Below, piece by piece: positions 1-8,912 of a DNA stretch of 64,000 nucleotides. Source of the DNA: Epithemia pelagica (lineage: Eukaryota > Bacillariophyta > Bacillariophyceae > Surirellales > Surirellaceae); NCBI GenBank assembly GCA_946965045.2, contig OX337228.1:930001-994000 (forward strand), in the 5' to 3' direction. The position numbers were made by a program, and so were the translations under genes. The notes under the pieces are model-generated. The model ran no database searches and had not been told where the DNA came from. It was given only the letters and a program-made list of their open reading frames with translations. Numbering within the stretch: position 1 is the first letter of the stretch; every line of letters begins with the position of its first letter.

Positions 1-239
1 GTTTGGCACATCGATAGCACATTACAATCTTGTTCGCCAGCATTGAATCTGGCATTTCTCAAAGATTGTTCCAACTCATTCAGGCTCGTTATATAGTGAT
101 TGCGAGGATTGTACCGCTCGTATTCGCCGTCCCGACCAACTTGAACACGTCGAGGCAATCGTGGCCAACGAACCGTTCCGTTTGCACGTTCATTATCATC
201 CATACTGTTACGAACACGTGAGATCAACAATGGAATCAT
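1..239 (-). CDS. 5' part of an unknown protein gene, cut by window edge
   Basis: Reading the - strand from an ATG at 239 gives 79 codons without a stop up to the window edge. The product begins MIPLLISRVRNSMDDNER and is rich in Arg, Asn and Glu, with a patch NELEQSLRNARFNAGEQD. An in-frame TGA lies just upstream of the ATG, so this is either the true start or the start of an exon. Composition looks like real coding sequence, unlike the + strand frame over the same bases. I do not recognise the family. The gene lies outside the repeated array and continues beyond base 1. Confidence 0.5.
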   Translation of the reverse strand, partial: MIPLLISRVRNSMDDNERANGTVRWPRLPRRVQVGRDGEYERYNPRNHYITSLNELEQSLRNARFNAGEQDCNVLSMCQ

Positions 240-812
240 TTGTACCTTTCAAGTGCGCATCCACTGCTTACCTTTTCTGCTTCTAATCCTTCACCACTGT
301 TCGGTGCTTCAGATCCTTCCCCGCTCGTATATTGTGCCTTGTGTTCCTCCTGTGATCTTTCCGCTTCCAACGATAGTGGTCAGATACGCGCTACCTTCAC
401 CCTAAAACTTAACCTTCAATTTTTGATATGTACTGGAAACCCAACGCTTGCAACTATATTCTCTATCGTCAGGACCGTTACCCTCAAAACGGCCGCTTCA
501 TCCTAGCATCTTTTCTATTGCCCCCAATTTTTCCCCTTCCTTCTTCCTCGGCTATGCCAAACTCTCGACGAATTTGTACCGCAATATTTATCCCCTTCCC
601 GTACTCTCGACTCCTGTATACTGTTTTTTTTCTCCACTCAGCCTACTCTTCCTTTTCCTCGGTACTGTACTTCAACGATTCCTCTAAGCTAAGACGCTAT
701 GTTCCCTATCTATGTTTTCGATACTCCTCCGCGCTCCTTTTCCACCCTCTTCTTCCCCCTTCCTCCTATTCCGTCCTCTCATACCTCTACGTTTTCCTGT
801 GTTTGCGCTTCT
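240..812. other. Unique left flank, no gene seen
   Basis: This stretch is not repeated elsewhere in the window. It is pyrimidine-rich from about 510 to 810. Several short frames exist in all directions, but none has coding-like composition. It ends where similarity to units 2, 3 and 4 starts at about 813, so it marks the left border of the tandem array. Confidence 0.5.
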
Positions 813-2764
813 CTTGGCTCGCTTCGTAGGGTCCAAAAAGGCGAGGCAACTGAACGCCGTCGCATCGATAAACCTGTCCAAAAGACTCGCACATTCTTGA
901 CTTCCTCCTTGATCGAACTGTGGTGCCTACCTACCCTGTTTGCTGGAATCTGGGGATCACGTCGTCTTTTTCTGGAGCACCTACCTCTCTTGCACATTTG
1001 ATCATGGCTCCTCGACTTATTACAAAGGACCAAAGGTTACGATAGGAAGATGTACATCTGTGTCCTTGGTTGCCAGCCACATGGACGAGAGAGCCACTTT
1101 CCTTCTTCTATACAACTACCTCTAGCTAGGAATACGCGTTCCAGGATGGAGAAAAAACAGCCAGGAGACGTTGTGTGGAGCAGCAGAGTATTCGCCATGC
1201 GAGAGAATCGTGTAGTATAGATGATAGGGGAAACCGTTTGCTGTTTGTACTGCAGTCGATCATGAGGGGTGCTGGATAGGAGTTTTTGTTTTGGGAACAG
1301 TTTTTGACGTCCACCAACGGTCGGCGGTCGGACGGTTTAAAAGGGCGACTCCCGTCATGGACACTACGTAGAGGTAGTACTCTGTAATTTGTTTGAGATG
1401 ACGGATCGGGAGTTGCAACCTACCCCCCAGCGGGGGTGAGTGAGTCCCGCAGGCCTCAGTCGGAAAAAAGCTGCACTCTGGTTCTCACCCGGGGGTGAGT
1501 GAGTCCCGCAGGCCTCAGTCGGAAAAAAGCTGCACTCTGGTTCTCACCCGGGGGTGAGTAAGGGAATGCAACACTAGGTGCGACTGACCGGGTCGCCCCT
1601 GCTTCGGGTAAGTTGCAACCGCATCATCGCAAGAATACAACATCCCATCTCAGGCAGACGAGCAAACGATCCAAGTGTGCTGCTGCTGTGTTCTCTTAGG
1701 AACCAAACGAGTGCATAACAATATCTTGGTGTCGTTCTACTTTCACAGGCGGCACGATGACAAGAATCCATCAGTGGGGGAACAACAACATGATGGTCAT
1801 GACTTCTGTTAAAACAGAAACCACGATTCGGTCGACTTCTTTTCTTCCTCCTGAACCACAAGACGACGAGGACCTTTCGTCACGACTTGTATATCATTTG
1901 GAATATCCCCGTATTTCCGTGCATGCAGTGCCTCCTATATGAAGCACCATGGTAGGATTCCTCGTCCAAGCCATTAGTGTCCATCCCATTCTCCGTCTGG
2001 TGGTCGGAGGAGGAGAATGACAAGAGGGACCAACCTCCAACAGTCTTGTGAAGTACCATTTGGATTGGCTGTGTTTTGGTTTGGCCGTGGAGCGATTGGT
2101 CCAATCCATGGTGTACCCTCCTTGTTGTTGCTGTTGTACCTCATTCTCGTCAGTCCAGTGGTAGAAGAAGAAGGATTATGAACCTGATCCTCAATCCTTG
2201 CTCGTGCATTCACTGGTTGTGCCTGGCACTCCCCTTGACCGTTTTGTTACCCACAAAGATGGTGACCAAGAGTCGGCCAGTCATTCAGGGTGACCGCAAG
2301 ACAAAGAATTTGTAAGAACCACTCAAGTAGACAGTCTCGACGGGTGGTTCCTTGTGGTTGTGGCTGTGGTTGTCATGCGCATCCCAATGGGGGAATGATC
2401 CAAGAGTGTGTGCTGGAGCGCCCACCCAACGTCCAAGTTTCGTGAAATGTTCCTATCTTCTTCTACTACTAGTACCGGAAAGCACGACAGGGAAGGATCC
2501 GTTCCACCAAGGAACTCTTGCTTCTTCCTCTTTTTGTTGTGTTCCATTACGTGTTTGTGTGGAATCGCACACCACGTTGTTTCTTGATGTCACTTTATAC
2601 GACGACAGGAAGCTCGTGTAGTGTTCCTTGAGAAGTGTGTTTCAGAGGAAAAGAGTCGATGGCGACAGAATAATTGTTGTGATTGGAATCAGCTGTCCTT
2701 TGTTTCCCAGCGTCCATACAGGAATCTGCATCGCAAGAAAGATGTGTTGATGCGTAGATGCAAG
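813..2764. repeat. Left arm of unit 1, no convincing gene
   Basis: This is about 2 kb, present nearly unchanged at 24931-26880 and 42488-45067 and as a diverged, deleted copy at 61473-62443. It contains a 59-base direct repeat, two copies plus a partial third, from 1432 to about 1560 (core GTGAGTGAGTCCCGCAGGCC). A 76-codon frame on the - strand (about 813-1033 here) is open in all four copies. Its differences in the fourth copy are mostly replacement changes, so I do not call it a gene. A decayed gene or a spliced non-coding RNA remains possible. Confidence 0.45.
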
Positions 2765-2968
2765 TTAACCCTTTCAGCCCGGCAACTCAATTTTCTGATG
2801 TCAGTCATTTCCCGTTTTTAGTGACCGCAGCAACTACTTAACAAAAAAGTCAAAATACTCTATGGGTGTATCAATCCACGTACTTACACGTACAAATAAT
2901 CTATAGGGACCTGCAACCCAAGACTCATTTGTCGATCTTCTTCTTTCACCGTCTCTTGTTCAAGGACC

Positions 2969-3331
2969 ATGGACTCTCCAGCTCACCAACGTCGTACCAA
3001 ACGATATAAACAGACCACCCCACAGTCGGAAGCGAAATGCTTGTTCCTAGAAGAAGACGATGAGAAGACATTCAACAATGAATGCAAGGCTGCTTCCTCC
3101 CCTTTGTTCCTCAGTCCTCTTGGCACCAAGTTAGTCCTCGACGCTGAAGCGAATGGCAAGCCCATTGATCTTTTGGAAATCAACAAGAAGGTCATTGAGC
3201 ATGACGTCCAACAAATGATAGAAGAGGACAAGAAGGTTCTTACGGACGATAATGATCCTTCCGATCCGAACAAGAAAGATATTGTCGTTGTCCTGCAATT
3301 GTCTCATCCTGATGGCAGATGCTGGAACTGA
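2969..3331 (+). CDS. Possible small protein gene inside the piggyBac element
   Basis: A 120-residue frame starts with ATG at 2969 near the left end of the transposon and runs toward the transposase gene, overlapping its 3' end on the opposite strand. The product is strongly charged, with an acidic middle and a Lys/Arg-rich N-terminus. In the unit 2 copy a single base change removes the stop, and the frame runs on to 167 residues (27085-27588). I do not recognise it. Either this frame or the overlapping C-terminus of the transposase frame may be non-coding. RNA data would decide. Confidence 0.35.
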   Translation: MDSPAHQRRTKRYKQTTPQSEAKCLFLEEDDEKTFNNECKAASSPLFLSPLGTKLVLDAEANGKPIDLLEINKKVIEHDVQQMIEEDKKVLTDDNDPSDPNKKDIVVVLQLSHPDGRCWN

Positions 3332-5293
3332 GGAACCACTTGTGGAAGGTGTCCCCCTTTTCCGAGACGACTTCTGAGTCTTCCTGCTTTGTTGATAAAT
3401 ATCTGCATACGGAGTGCAGAGAGAACATGCCAGTTGCCTCTTGAACTCACGGAGTTTCCTGGCCGTAGATAGCTTCTCCACCCCATCTCCTTCTTCGTCA
3501 TTACCTTCTTCTGTGTCGTCTTTTTCTTCGACTTCGATAAGTTTCATCTCCCTAAGCTTCAGGTAGACATTGAATGCATTTAGGATGCAAATATCTTGGA
3601 GAAAGTGCCACACTTGAATCGACAGTACAGTTTCTTTTCGTTTACAGGCGTTGGTAGCTCTCATCTGGTCGGCCCTGTCGACCCCATTCATGAAAAGATT
3701 GTATGCCACAACCGGTGCAGGAGCTCTAAAGGAAGCTCGAATGTGAAGAGAATGACCAACCCAGCGCCACATTGTCGCTAAGCCATGAACCTTTTCAATG
3801 GCTTCCGGATCGTCTTGATATAAGAAGGTCTTGGATGGAGTTCCAAAGAGATCATTAGTGTAAAACACCACTGGCTTTTTATCGAGATATACGATGTAGC
3901 CACAACAATCCGCTGCAATGGCGTATTCCTTTTCGATCTCGATAATGTCCGCTACCTCAAAGCCAACTTTCATTCGAGGGAGAGTCTTGGCATACTCCTT
4001 TGTCTTCTCTTTGGCCTGTTGCTTGCTTCGGTCTGGATGCACAACACCAGTGAAAGCCTTGGCCAATACCCAGGAACCTCGATCTTTATTCTCTAAATAC
4101 TTGATCGCCGTGGTAACATTGTTCTTGTTGATTTTGTCGACCAAGTTCAATCGAACTGTACCAGTTACCTTGATATTCCCATCCGTGTATTTGTCGATCG
4201 CTCGAGCCAGACTGTGTCTGGTATAGAAATTATCCATATAGACAACAGTTTGCGGCATTGATTCCCTCGGCCGTACGGCGTTGGCAGCAATAAGAGCTCG
4301 GTACAAGAGGCCCATCATTAGGACCCATAACATGCTGGCGGAGTCCACGGCCACAGGACAGGCATTGCGAATACGACTTTTGGTGGCTTGACAGAGTTGA
4401 TTGAATGAGGATGTCAACTCTCCAAAGATCTTCAAATATCGCTCAGCCGGAGTTTGACTGGTCATATTACCAGAACCATTGTCAAAAAGGCCGAATGTGT
4501 ATGTATAACTCCACCCAACAACGGCGTAAAAACGAATTGCGAATTTGTCAGGCTTCGACGGTATGTAGGTAGAGGCCCGTGTTTTTGCTTTCGTAGGACA
4601 GCTTGCCTCGTCCAATGCAACCGGACCAACTGGCTGAGCAACGGAACTGAAGTTCCGGAGTATGTGGGACATAGCAGCTCGACAGGTCCACATAGGGTCA
4701 TCTGGATTTCTTGCCATCGACTGTGAATAGATTCGGAGCGATCCTCGGATGGTGACAAATGTATCTCTAGACATGGTAGAAGAGAAGGCAGACGAACCGA
4801 GAAATAATTTGGTGCTCCACAATTCCTTCATTTGAGTTGAGTTACAGAGCGAAAGCGCAATATCCAACCCCAGTACACAGCGAAGAGCCTTTGTAGTAAG
4901 AACAATTTTGGTTCTTTGTCCACTCTGTTTGGCTTCCAAGGCTTCTTTTGTCGCTTTGAAGATGAAACCGTCGATGAATCGTTTGGGGATAAATAGGAAG
5001 AATAATCCCAAAGGACCGGATTCCAAGAAGGCTTGTTGGCATGCCTTGGGATTATGTAGATATAGATCGGCAGAGGCAATTTGGTTGTCGATGTACTGGT
5101 TCTCTCTCTGAGCCGACTTTATATCCCTCAGACGAACCTTACCATCTCGGTGAAGGTTCGTGATGAGGTTGTCATCTTCTTCATTATCATCTTCGTTGTT
5201 GTAATGGAGCTCTCTGGCGACATCAGAGGTGCTCTCCATGGTTGAAAGTACTTTGTAACATGAATGAGGTGCATGTGGTTTTATGAAAAACAC
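3131..5293 (-). CDS. piggyBac-type transposase (DDE_Tnp_1_7), intact frame
   Basis: A 720-residue frame. The first ATG is at 5293; a second at 5242 (MESTSDVARE) opens the acidic N-terminus typical of the family and may be the real start. The family cuts and pastes DNA at TTAA using three Asp residues. Visible family landmarks are DEASCPTKAKT (first Asp region), VVYMDNFYTRHS (second, the usual DNFYTS box) and NGVDRADQM (third, GVDxxD box). The last roughly 60 residues do not look like the usual cysteine-rich C-terminus, although a CSLC pair is present just before them. This tail overlaps the convergent small frame. The unit 2 copy has two stop codons where this copy is open. The element may therefore still be able to supply transposase, though its right target duplication is mutated. 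Confidence 0.88.
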   Translation of the reverse strand: MFFIKPHAPHSCYKVLSTMESTSDVARELHYNNEDDNEEDDNLITNLHRDGKVRLRDIKSAQRENQYIDNQIASADLYLHNPKACQQAFLESGPLGLFFLFIPKRFIDGFIFKATKEALEAKQSGQRTKIVLTTKALRCVLGLDIALSLCNSTQMKELWSTKLFLGSSAFSSTMSRDTFVTIRGSLRIYSQSMARNPDDPMWTCRAAMSHILRNFSSVAQPVGPVALDEASCPTKAKTRASTYIPSKPDKFAIRFYAVVGWSYTYTFGLFDNGSGNMTSQTPAERYLKIFGELTSSFNQLCQATKSRIRNACPVAVDSASMLWVLMMGLLYRALIAANAVRPRESMPQTVVYMDNFYTRHSLARAIDKYTDGNIKVTGTVRLNLVDKINKNNVTTAIKYLENKDRGSWVLAKAFTGVVHPDRSKQQAKEKTKEYAKTLPRMKVGFEVADIIEIEKEYAIAADCCGYIVYLDKKPVVFYTNDLFGTPSKTFLYQDDPEAIEKVHGLATMWRWVGHSLHIRASFRAPAPVVAYNLFMNGVDRADQMRATNACKRKETVLSIQVWHFLQDICILNAFNVYLKLREMKLIEVEEKDDTEEGNDEEGDGVEKLSTARKLREFKRQLACSLCTPYADIYQQSRKTQKSSRKRGTPSTSGSSVPASAIRMRQLQDNDNIFLVRIGRIIIVRKNLLVLFYHLLDVMLNDLLVDFQKINGLAIRFSVED

Positions 5294-5434
5294 ATGTAAC
5301 TCGAGAAGTAGGCGCCGGATTGCGGTGGTCCGACCACCAACTGGTAGAACGTACTAAGACGGATGTATGGTGACAAACAGTAGTCCTATAACATGAATGT
5401 CATTGACATATGATTGCTACAAAATCGCAATTTT

Positions 5435-5726
5435 GGTAAATGGCGATATTGTCATCATTTTTTGAATCACGAGTTGTTGGTCATAACTCACGTGGTAATT
5501 TGTTAATTGGATTGCAATTTTGTTAAGTATTTTTGATGACAAATTTGTCAGTGACCGGGCAAAAAAAGGTGCCGGGCTTTGGTAAATGGCGATATTGTCA
5601 TCATTTTTTGAATCACGAGTTGTTGGTCATAACTCACGTGGTAATTTGTTAATTGGATTGCAATTTTGTTAAGTGTTTTTGATGACAAATTTGTCAGTGA
5701 CCGGGCAAAAAAAGGTGCCGGGCTGA
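5435..5726. repeat. 146-base tandem duplication at the piggyBac right end
   Basis: Two copies, 5435-5580 and 5581-5726, both containing the CAAATTTGTCAGTGACCGGGC stretch region and the inner part of the terminal inverted repeat. Only the outer copy has the complete end. The unit 2 element has one copy, which explains its shorter length. Confidence 0.9.
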
Positions 5727-5963
5727 AAGGGTTCATGTCATCCGTCTCACTCTCACCCTTCGCTGTCGACTATGCACCAGGAGAGTGGGGTAAACCTGAT
5801 AATATCAGCCCCACTTCATCATAGAAAGGCAGACCGACTATGTTAGCTATTGCTAGGTTAGTAATACGATCAACAGAATAATAGGTAGCTTAAAATATAG
5901 TGTAATCGGTCCCCACCACCACCCGGTTTTTGCAACCGCGACACAAGAACACTTTACAGCTAT

Positions 5964-6976
5964 CTAAAGGGCCACCATTTTGTGGCGCATTCCACCCTCG
6001 AATTTTGCATCCGGTTCGTCTAGGAATACCATCAGTGCACGAAATCCATTGATAGTGTCAAACAAGAACTCGTAGTCAAACTTTGACTGTACTGCAAAAG
6101 GCAAAGAGAGGACAAACTTGGATCTCACAAAATCAGTCTGTTTTTCTTTCAATTGATTGAATGCATCTTCTAGAGCCAATTTCTTACGAATGTTTTCATC
6201 CTTCTCCATCCACTCCTGGGAGAACTGCTTCAACAGTTCTCCCACATCTGTGCTATTGGTAGGCCAAATGATCTTCACAATCAGTTCCTTCTGTGACTCA
6301 CCAACCTCAATGTCGCAATTTGTTGTATCTCTGTGCGCAACCCCAGTGGGCAGGTTGATCACTACAACCACATGCTTTTGTTTGTTCTGATCCACCCACT
6401 GGGTCAGCACATGAGGGGGCGTCCATTCTTTCATCATATCCTTCTTTTCTGACTTCTTTCTCCTGTTTTCCAATGCTCCAAGGTCAGCACCACCGACTGG
6501 AATGGCGACTCCAGACCTTTTTTTCTCTTTTCCTTGTAACAAATTCATAGCTATACTCTTAATTTTATCTGTAGAGAAAGAGAGAAAGAGCAATAGATGA
6601 GAGAACATTAGGTAGGTACCAAGAAGTCGGCAATTTTGATCACGTACCATGACTTACCTGGTGCACCTGGTGCCTTCTTCTTCCCAAACAAACCAGAACC
6701 AGGGGGAAGGTCGTCGTCTGCATCATCCTCAATATCTTCCAATGGATTGAAACTCTCTTCCTTGCTGGTCACCTTGCTGTCCTGCTCCTTTGGGCCATCT
6801 CTCAAATGGTATCCATATTTTTTTTTGAGTTTATTCAATGCAGTACGAAATGATTCAAGCTTGTACTTCTTGAATTGTGGATGATCCGACCACACTTGCT
6901 TTGGTGCAGCGCTTGCTGCAAAGGCACGATTTTTTACCAAGTCTTCCAGGTACTCATCGTCTGCTGTCCTGGAATC
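5964..6976 (-). CDS. Transposon companion protein, two exons seen, 5' end unresolved
   Basis: Exons read on the - strand are 6976-6658 and 6568-5964, with a GT-AG intron (donor GTAAGT at 6657) that keeps the frame. An acceptor-like TTTCTTAG lies directly before 6976, so at least one more 5' exon is expected. The product is about 308 residues as seen. The N-terminal part (PKQVWSDHPQFKKYKLESFR) has the look of a small helical DNA-binding or adaptor domain. An acidic linker follows, then a hydrophobic strand segment HVVVVINLPTGVAH and a helical C-terminus. It sits divergent to the transposase near the left end, the place where Harbinger elements often carry a second protein that helps transposase find the ends. 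That role is inferred from position only; I do not recognise the family. Confidence 0.6.
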
Positions 6977-7754
6977 CTAAGAAAGTAAGGGACCTTCACC
7001 AAGGGTGTTCCTACCGGAGCGTGTCATAAGAATTTTGGAATGAACGTTGGGGAGTTTAGTACCTGGGTGGTTTTTTTGGCAAAACCAAACTATGACCAAG
7101 AAAGCATACTGGGTTATTGGTATTCTGGTCTGACCATGATCAGACCGGGTCTGATCCTGATTCTTATAAATGAAGATTTCTCCATGACATTGGCACTTAT
7201 GCCAATACTGAACCAACCTCCTTGTTCCTTATTTAATGAGTTAACTGTGGGTCGGTTAAATATAAGGATTACTTATGTAGGTTGTCTTTGGGTCTGGTGG
7301 TAAAAAAACGACCCAGGTCGTTTTTTCGACCCAGGCAGCTTTTTCATTGGCAGACCAGACGACCTTGTCGATGAGCAATGTTAAGGCTTAAGTTATATCT
7401 AGTTAACTCTTTTTTCAGTGAATAAGAGGGTTGCTTCTCTACTGTTCCTAGAGAGACTTGCGAAAAGTTATTCATGTTTCAATATTGGTCCTCATCACTG
7501 AAACTGATACAGTGGTCTGATCCAAGATCTGACCGGATCAGACCCAAGTGACCCAGAAATAGTGACTGTGACCATTTCTGTACTTAGATTACTCCATGGC
7601 GTTCACGTATAGACAGTCATACATTAAATTCGAACACTACTATAACGAAAATTCTTGATGAACGCAAAGGAATAGTGTTTTGGCATTGGAACTTAGCTTC
7701 ACTGCACGGCATGGGCACCAACATGAATATCGCATAAACTCACAATTCCTGACG
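6977..7754. promoter_or_regulatory. Divergent intergenic region with palindromes
   Basis: It separates the companion gene (-) from the transposase (+), so it probably holds both promoters and perhaps the missing 5' exon of the companion gene. It contains a perfect 11-base-arm palindrome at 7303-7326 (AAAAAACGACC, CA, complement). Two clusters of GGTCTGA/TCAGACC boxes lie near 7127-7162 and 7512-7550. The GGTCTGA boxes could be transposase or companion-protein binding sites. Confidence 0.4.
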
Positions 7755-8675
7755 ATGGAGGTGAATGCAGGAACATTCATTCAAAGTGCTCTTCCTATGA
7801 TGGGGAAGAATAGGAATCCAACAACAAATGAGTTTCATAGAGCTTTTTGAGGCTATTTCAGTCTAACCCCTTCTCTTTGTGTGCATGTGTGGGACGAAAT
7901 AGAGAACCTTCTGCCAAGAGGAGGGAAGCCAGTCCACCTGTTGTGGGGACTTCTTTACCTTAAGGTTTACGCCTCAAAAGATGTCCTGGTGGCAATTGCA
8001 AATACAACAAGAAAGACTTTTAGAAAGTGGAGTAAGATAGTGACAAAGCTGATGGCTCATCTTAACTATGTAAGTACTGGCATGTACCAGTTTGTCAGCA
8101 TTGTATTCTCACCATCTTTGTCCTGTTTTCTTTAGATAAAATGGGAAAATAGATATGATGCAAGAAAAGAAGGACAATGTTGCTTCATTACTTTTGATGG
8201 AACAGACTTTAGAATTTTTGAGCCTGCTCCATTCGACCCTAAGTGGTTTTCCCACAAATTCAAGGGACCTGGGCTGCGTTATGAAATTGGAGTATGCATC
8301 AACACTGGGTGGATTGTGTGGTGGAATGGCCCATACCCTTGTGGGACATGGGCAGACCTCAATATCAGCAGAGATTGGCTCATAGACAAAGTGGATGAAG
8401 GGGAAATGATGGTTGCAGATGGAGGCTACAATGATGGTGGAGAATACTTCATTACACCGTCTGGACACAACAACTTTATGGACAAAATGTTGGCTGATGC
8501 AAGAGCACGACATGAAACAGTCAACAGCTACTTCAAAAGGTACAACATTCTAAAAGACAAATACAGAGGTGACCTTGGATGGCACAATGTGGTTTTTGGG
8601 GCGGTGGTAAATTTGGTCCAGCTTCGTATCGAAAACAACGACCTCGATGTATTCCAAGTCGAAGTAGAAGATTAG
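7755..8675 (+). pseudogene. Harbinger-type (DDE_Tnp_4) transposase with one early stop
   Basis: Exon 1 is about 7755-8069, then a 66-base GT-AG intron (8070-8135), then exon 2 8136-8675. The intron preserves the frame. Family marks are: FDGTDFRIFEP (first Asp region); FSHKFKGPGLRYEIGVCI; VWWNGPYPCGTWADLNI; VADGGY (second acidic region); and ARARHETVNSYFKRYNIL, ending with VVNLVQLRIENNDLDVFQV. These match the DDE_4 endonucleases common in diatoms and oomycetes. From the ATG at 7755 the frame is interrupted by a TGA at 7848-7850 (a CGA to TGA change would explain it). A shorter protein could still start downstream, but the N-terminal region would be lost. The catalytic part is otherwise open. 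Confidence 0.8.
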
Positions 8676-8912
8676 TCTAGCTAGTAGTGCTAAGTGTAGT
8701 GGTCGAAAGACCGGGTGGAGACGAGAATTCTCTTGCCGATGCAGTGGAAACCACGACTGACGTGCGACCAGAACCAGACCCGTGCTGCCGCCAACCGCGG
8801 GGATGTTGATCCTCACACAAAAGTCTGAGAGTGCGTTCATCGATTATCATGAATCATGACGGAAACCCTTCGCTGTCGACGGCGAATGTTGCCGGACTAT
8901 TCGTAGAGGATC
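8676..8912. other. Gap between transposase and Crinkler-like gene
   Basis: The 237 bases join two genes of the same orientation inside the transposon. I see no clear motif. It may contain the 3' end of the transposase transcript and a promoter for the next gene. Confidence 0.4.

Larger units (their letters stand above)
2769..5731. mobile_element. piggyBac-family DNA transposon, copy in unit 1
   Basis: The element is 2963 bases, bounded by inverted ends CCCTTTCAGCCCGGCA (16 bases, perfect). The left flank is TTAA (2765-2768), the target site used by piggyBac. The right flank is TTCA (5732-5735), a one-base change from the expected TTAA. Unit 3 has the same flanks joined by a single TTAA at 45068, which is the empty site. 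It carries an intact transposase frame on the - strand and a possible small convergent + gene. Confidence 0.93.

Noticed and set aside
240-1000. Several 60-130-codon frames in the left flank
   Set aside because: They overlap each other in different frames, have skewed Ser/Pro/Leu composition from pyrimidine-rich DNA, and match no family I know.
813-1033. A 76-codon - strand frame open in all four units (also 24921-25151, 42478-42708, 61463-61693)
   Set aside because: The fourth copy differs at about 19 of 76 residues, mostly non-conservative, as expected for neutral change, and no family is recognisable.
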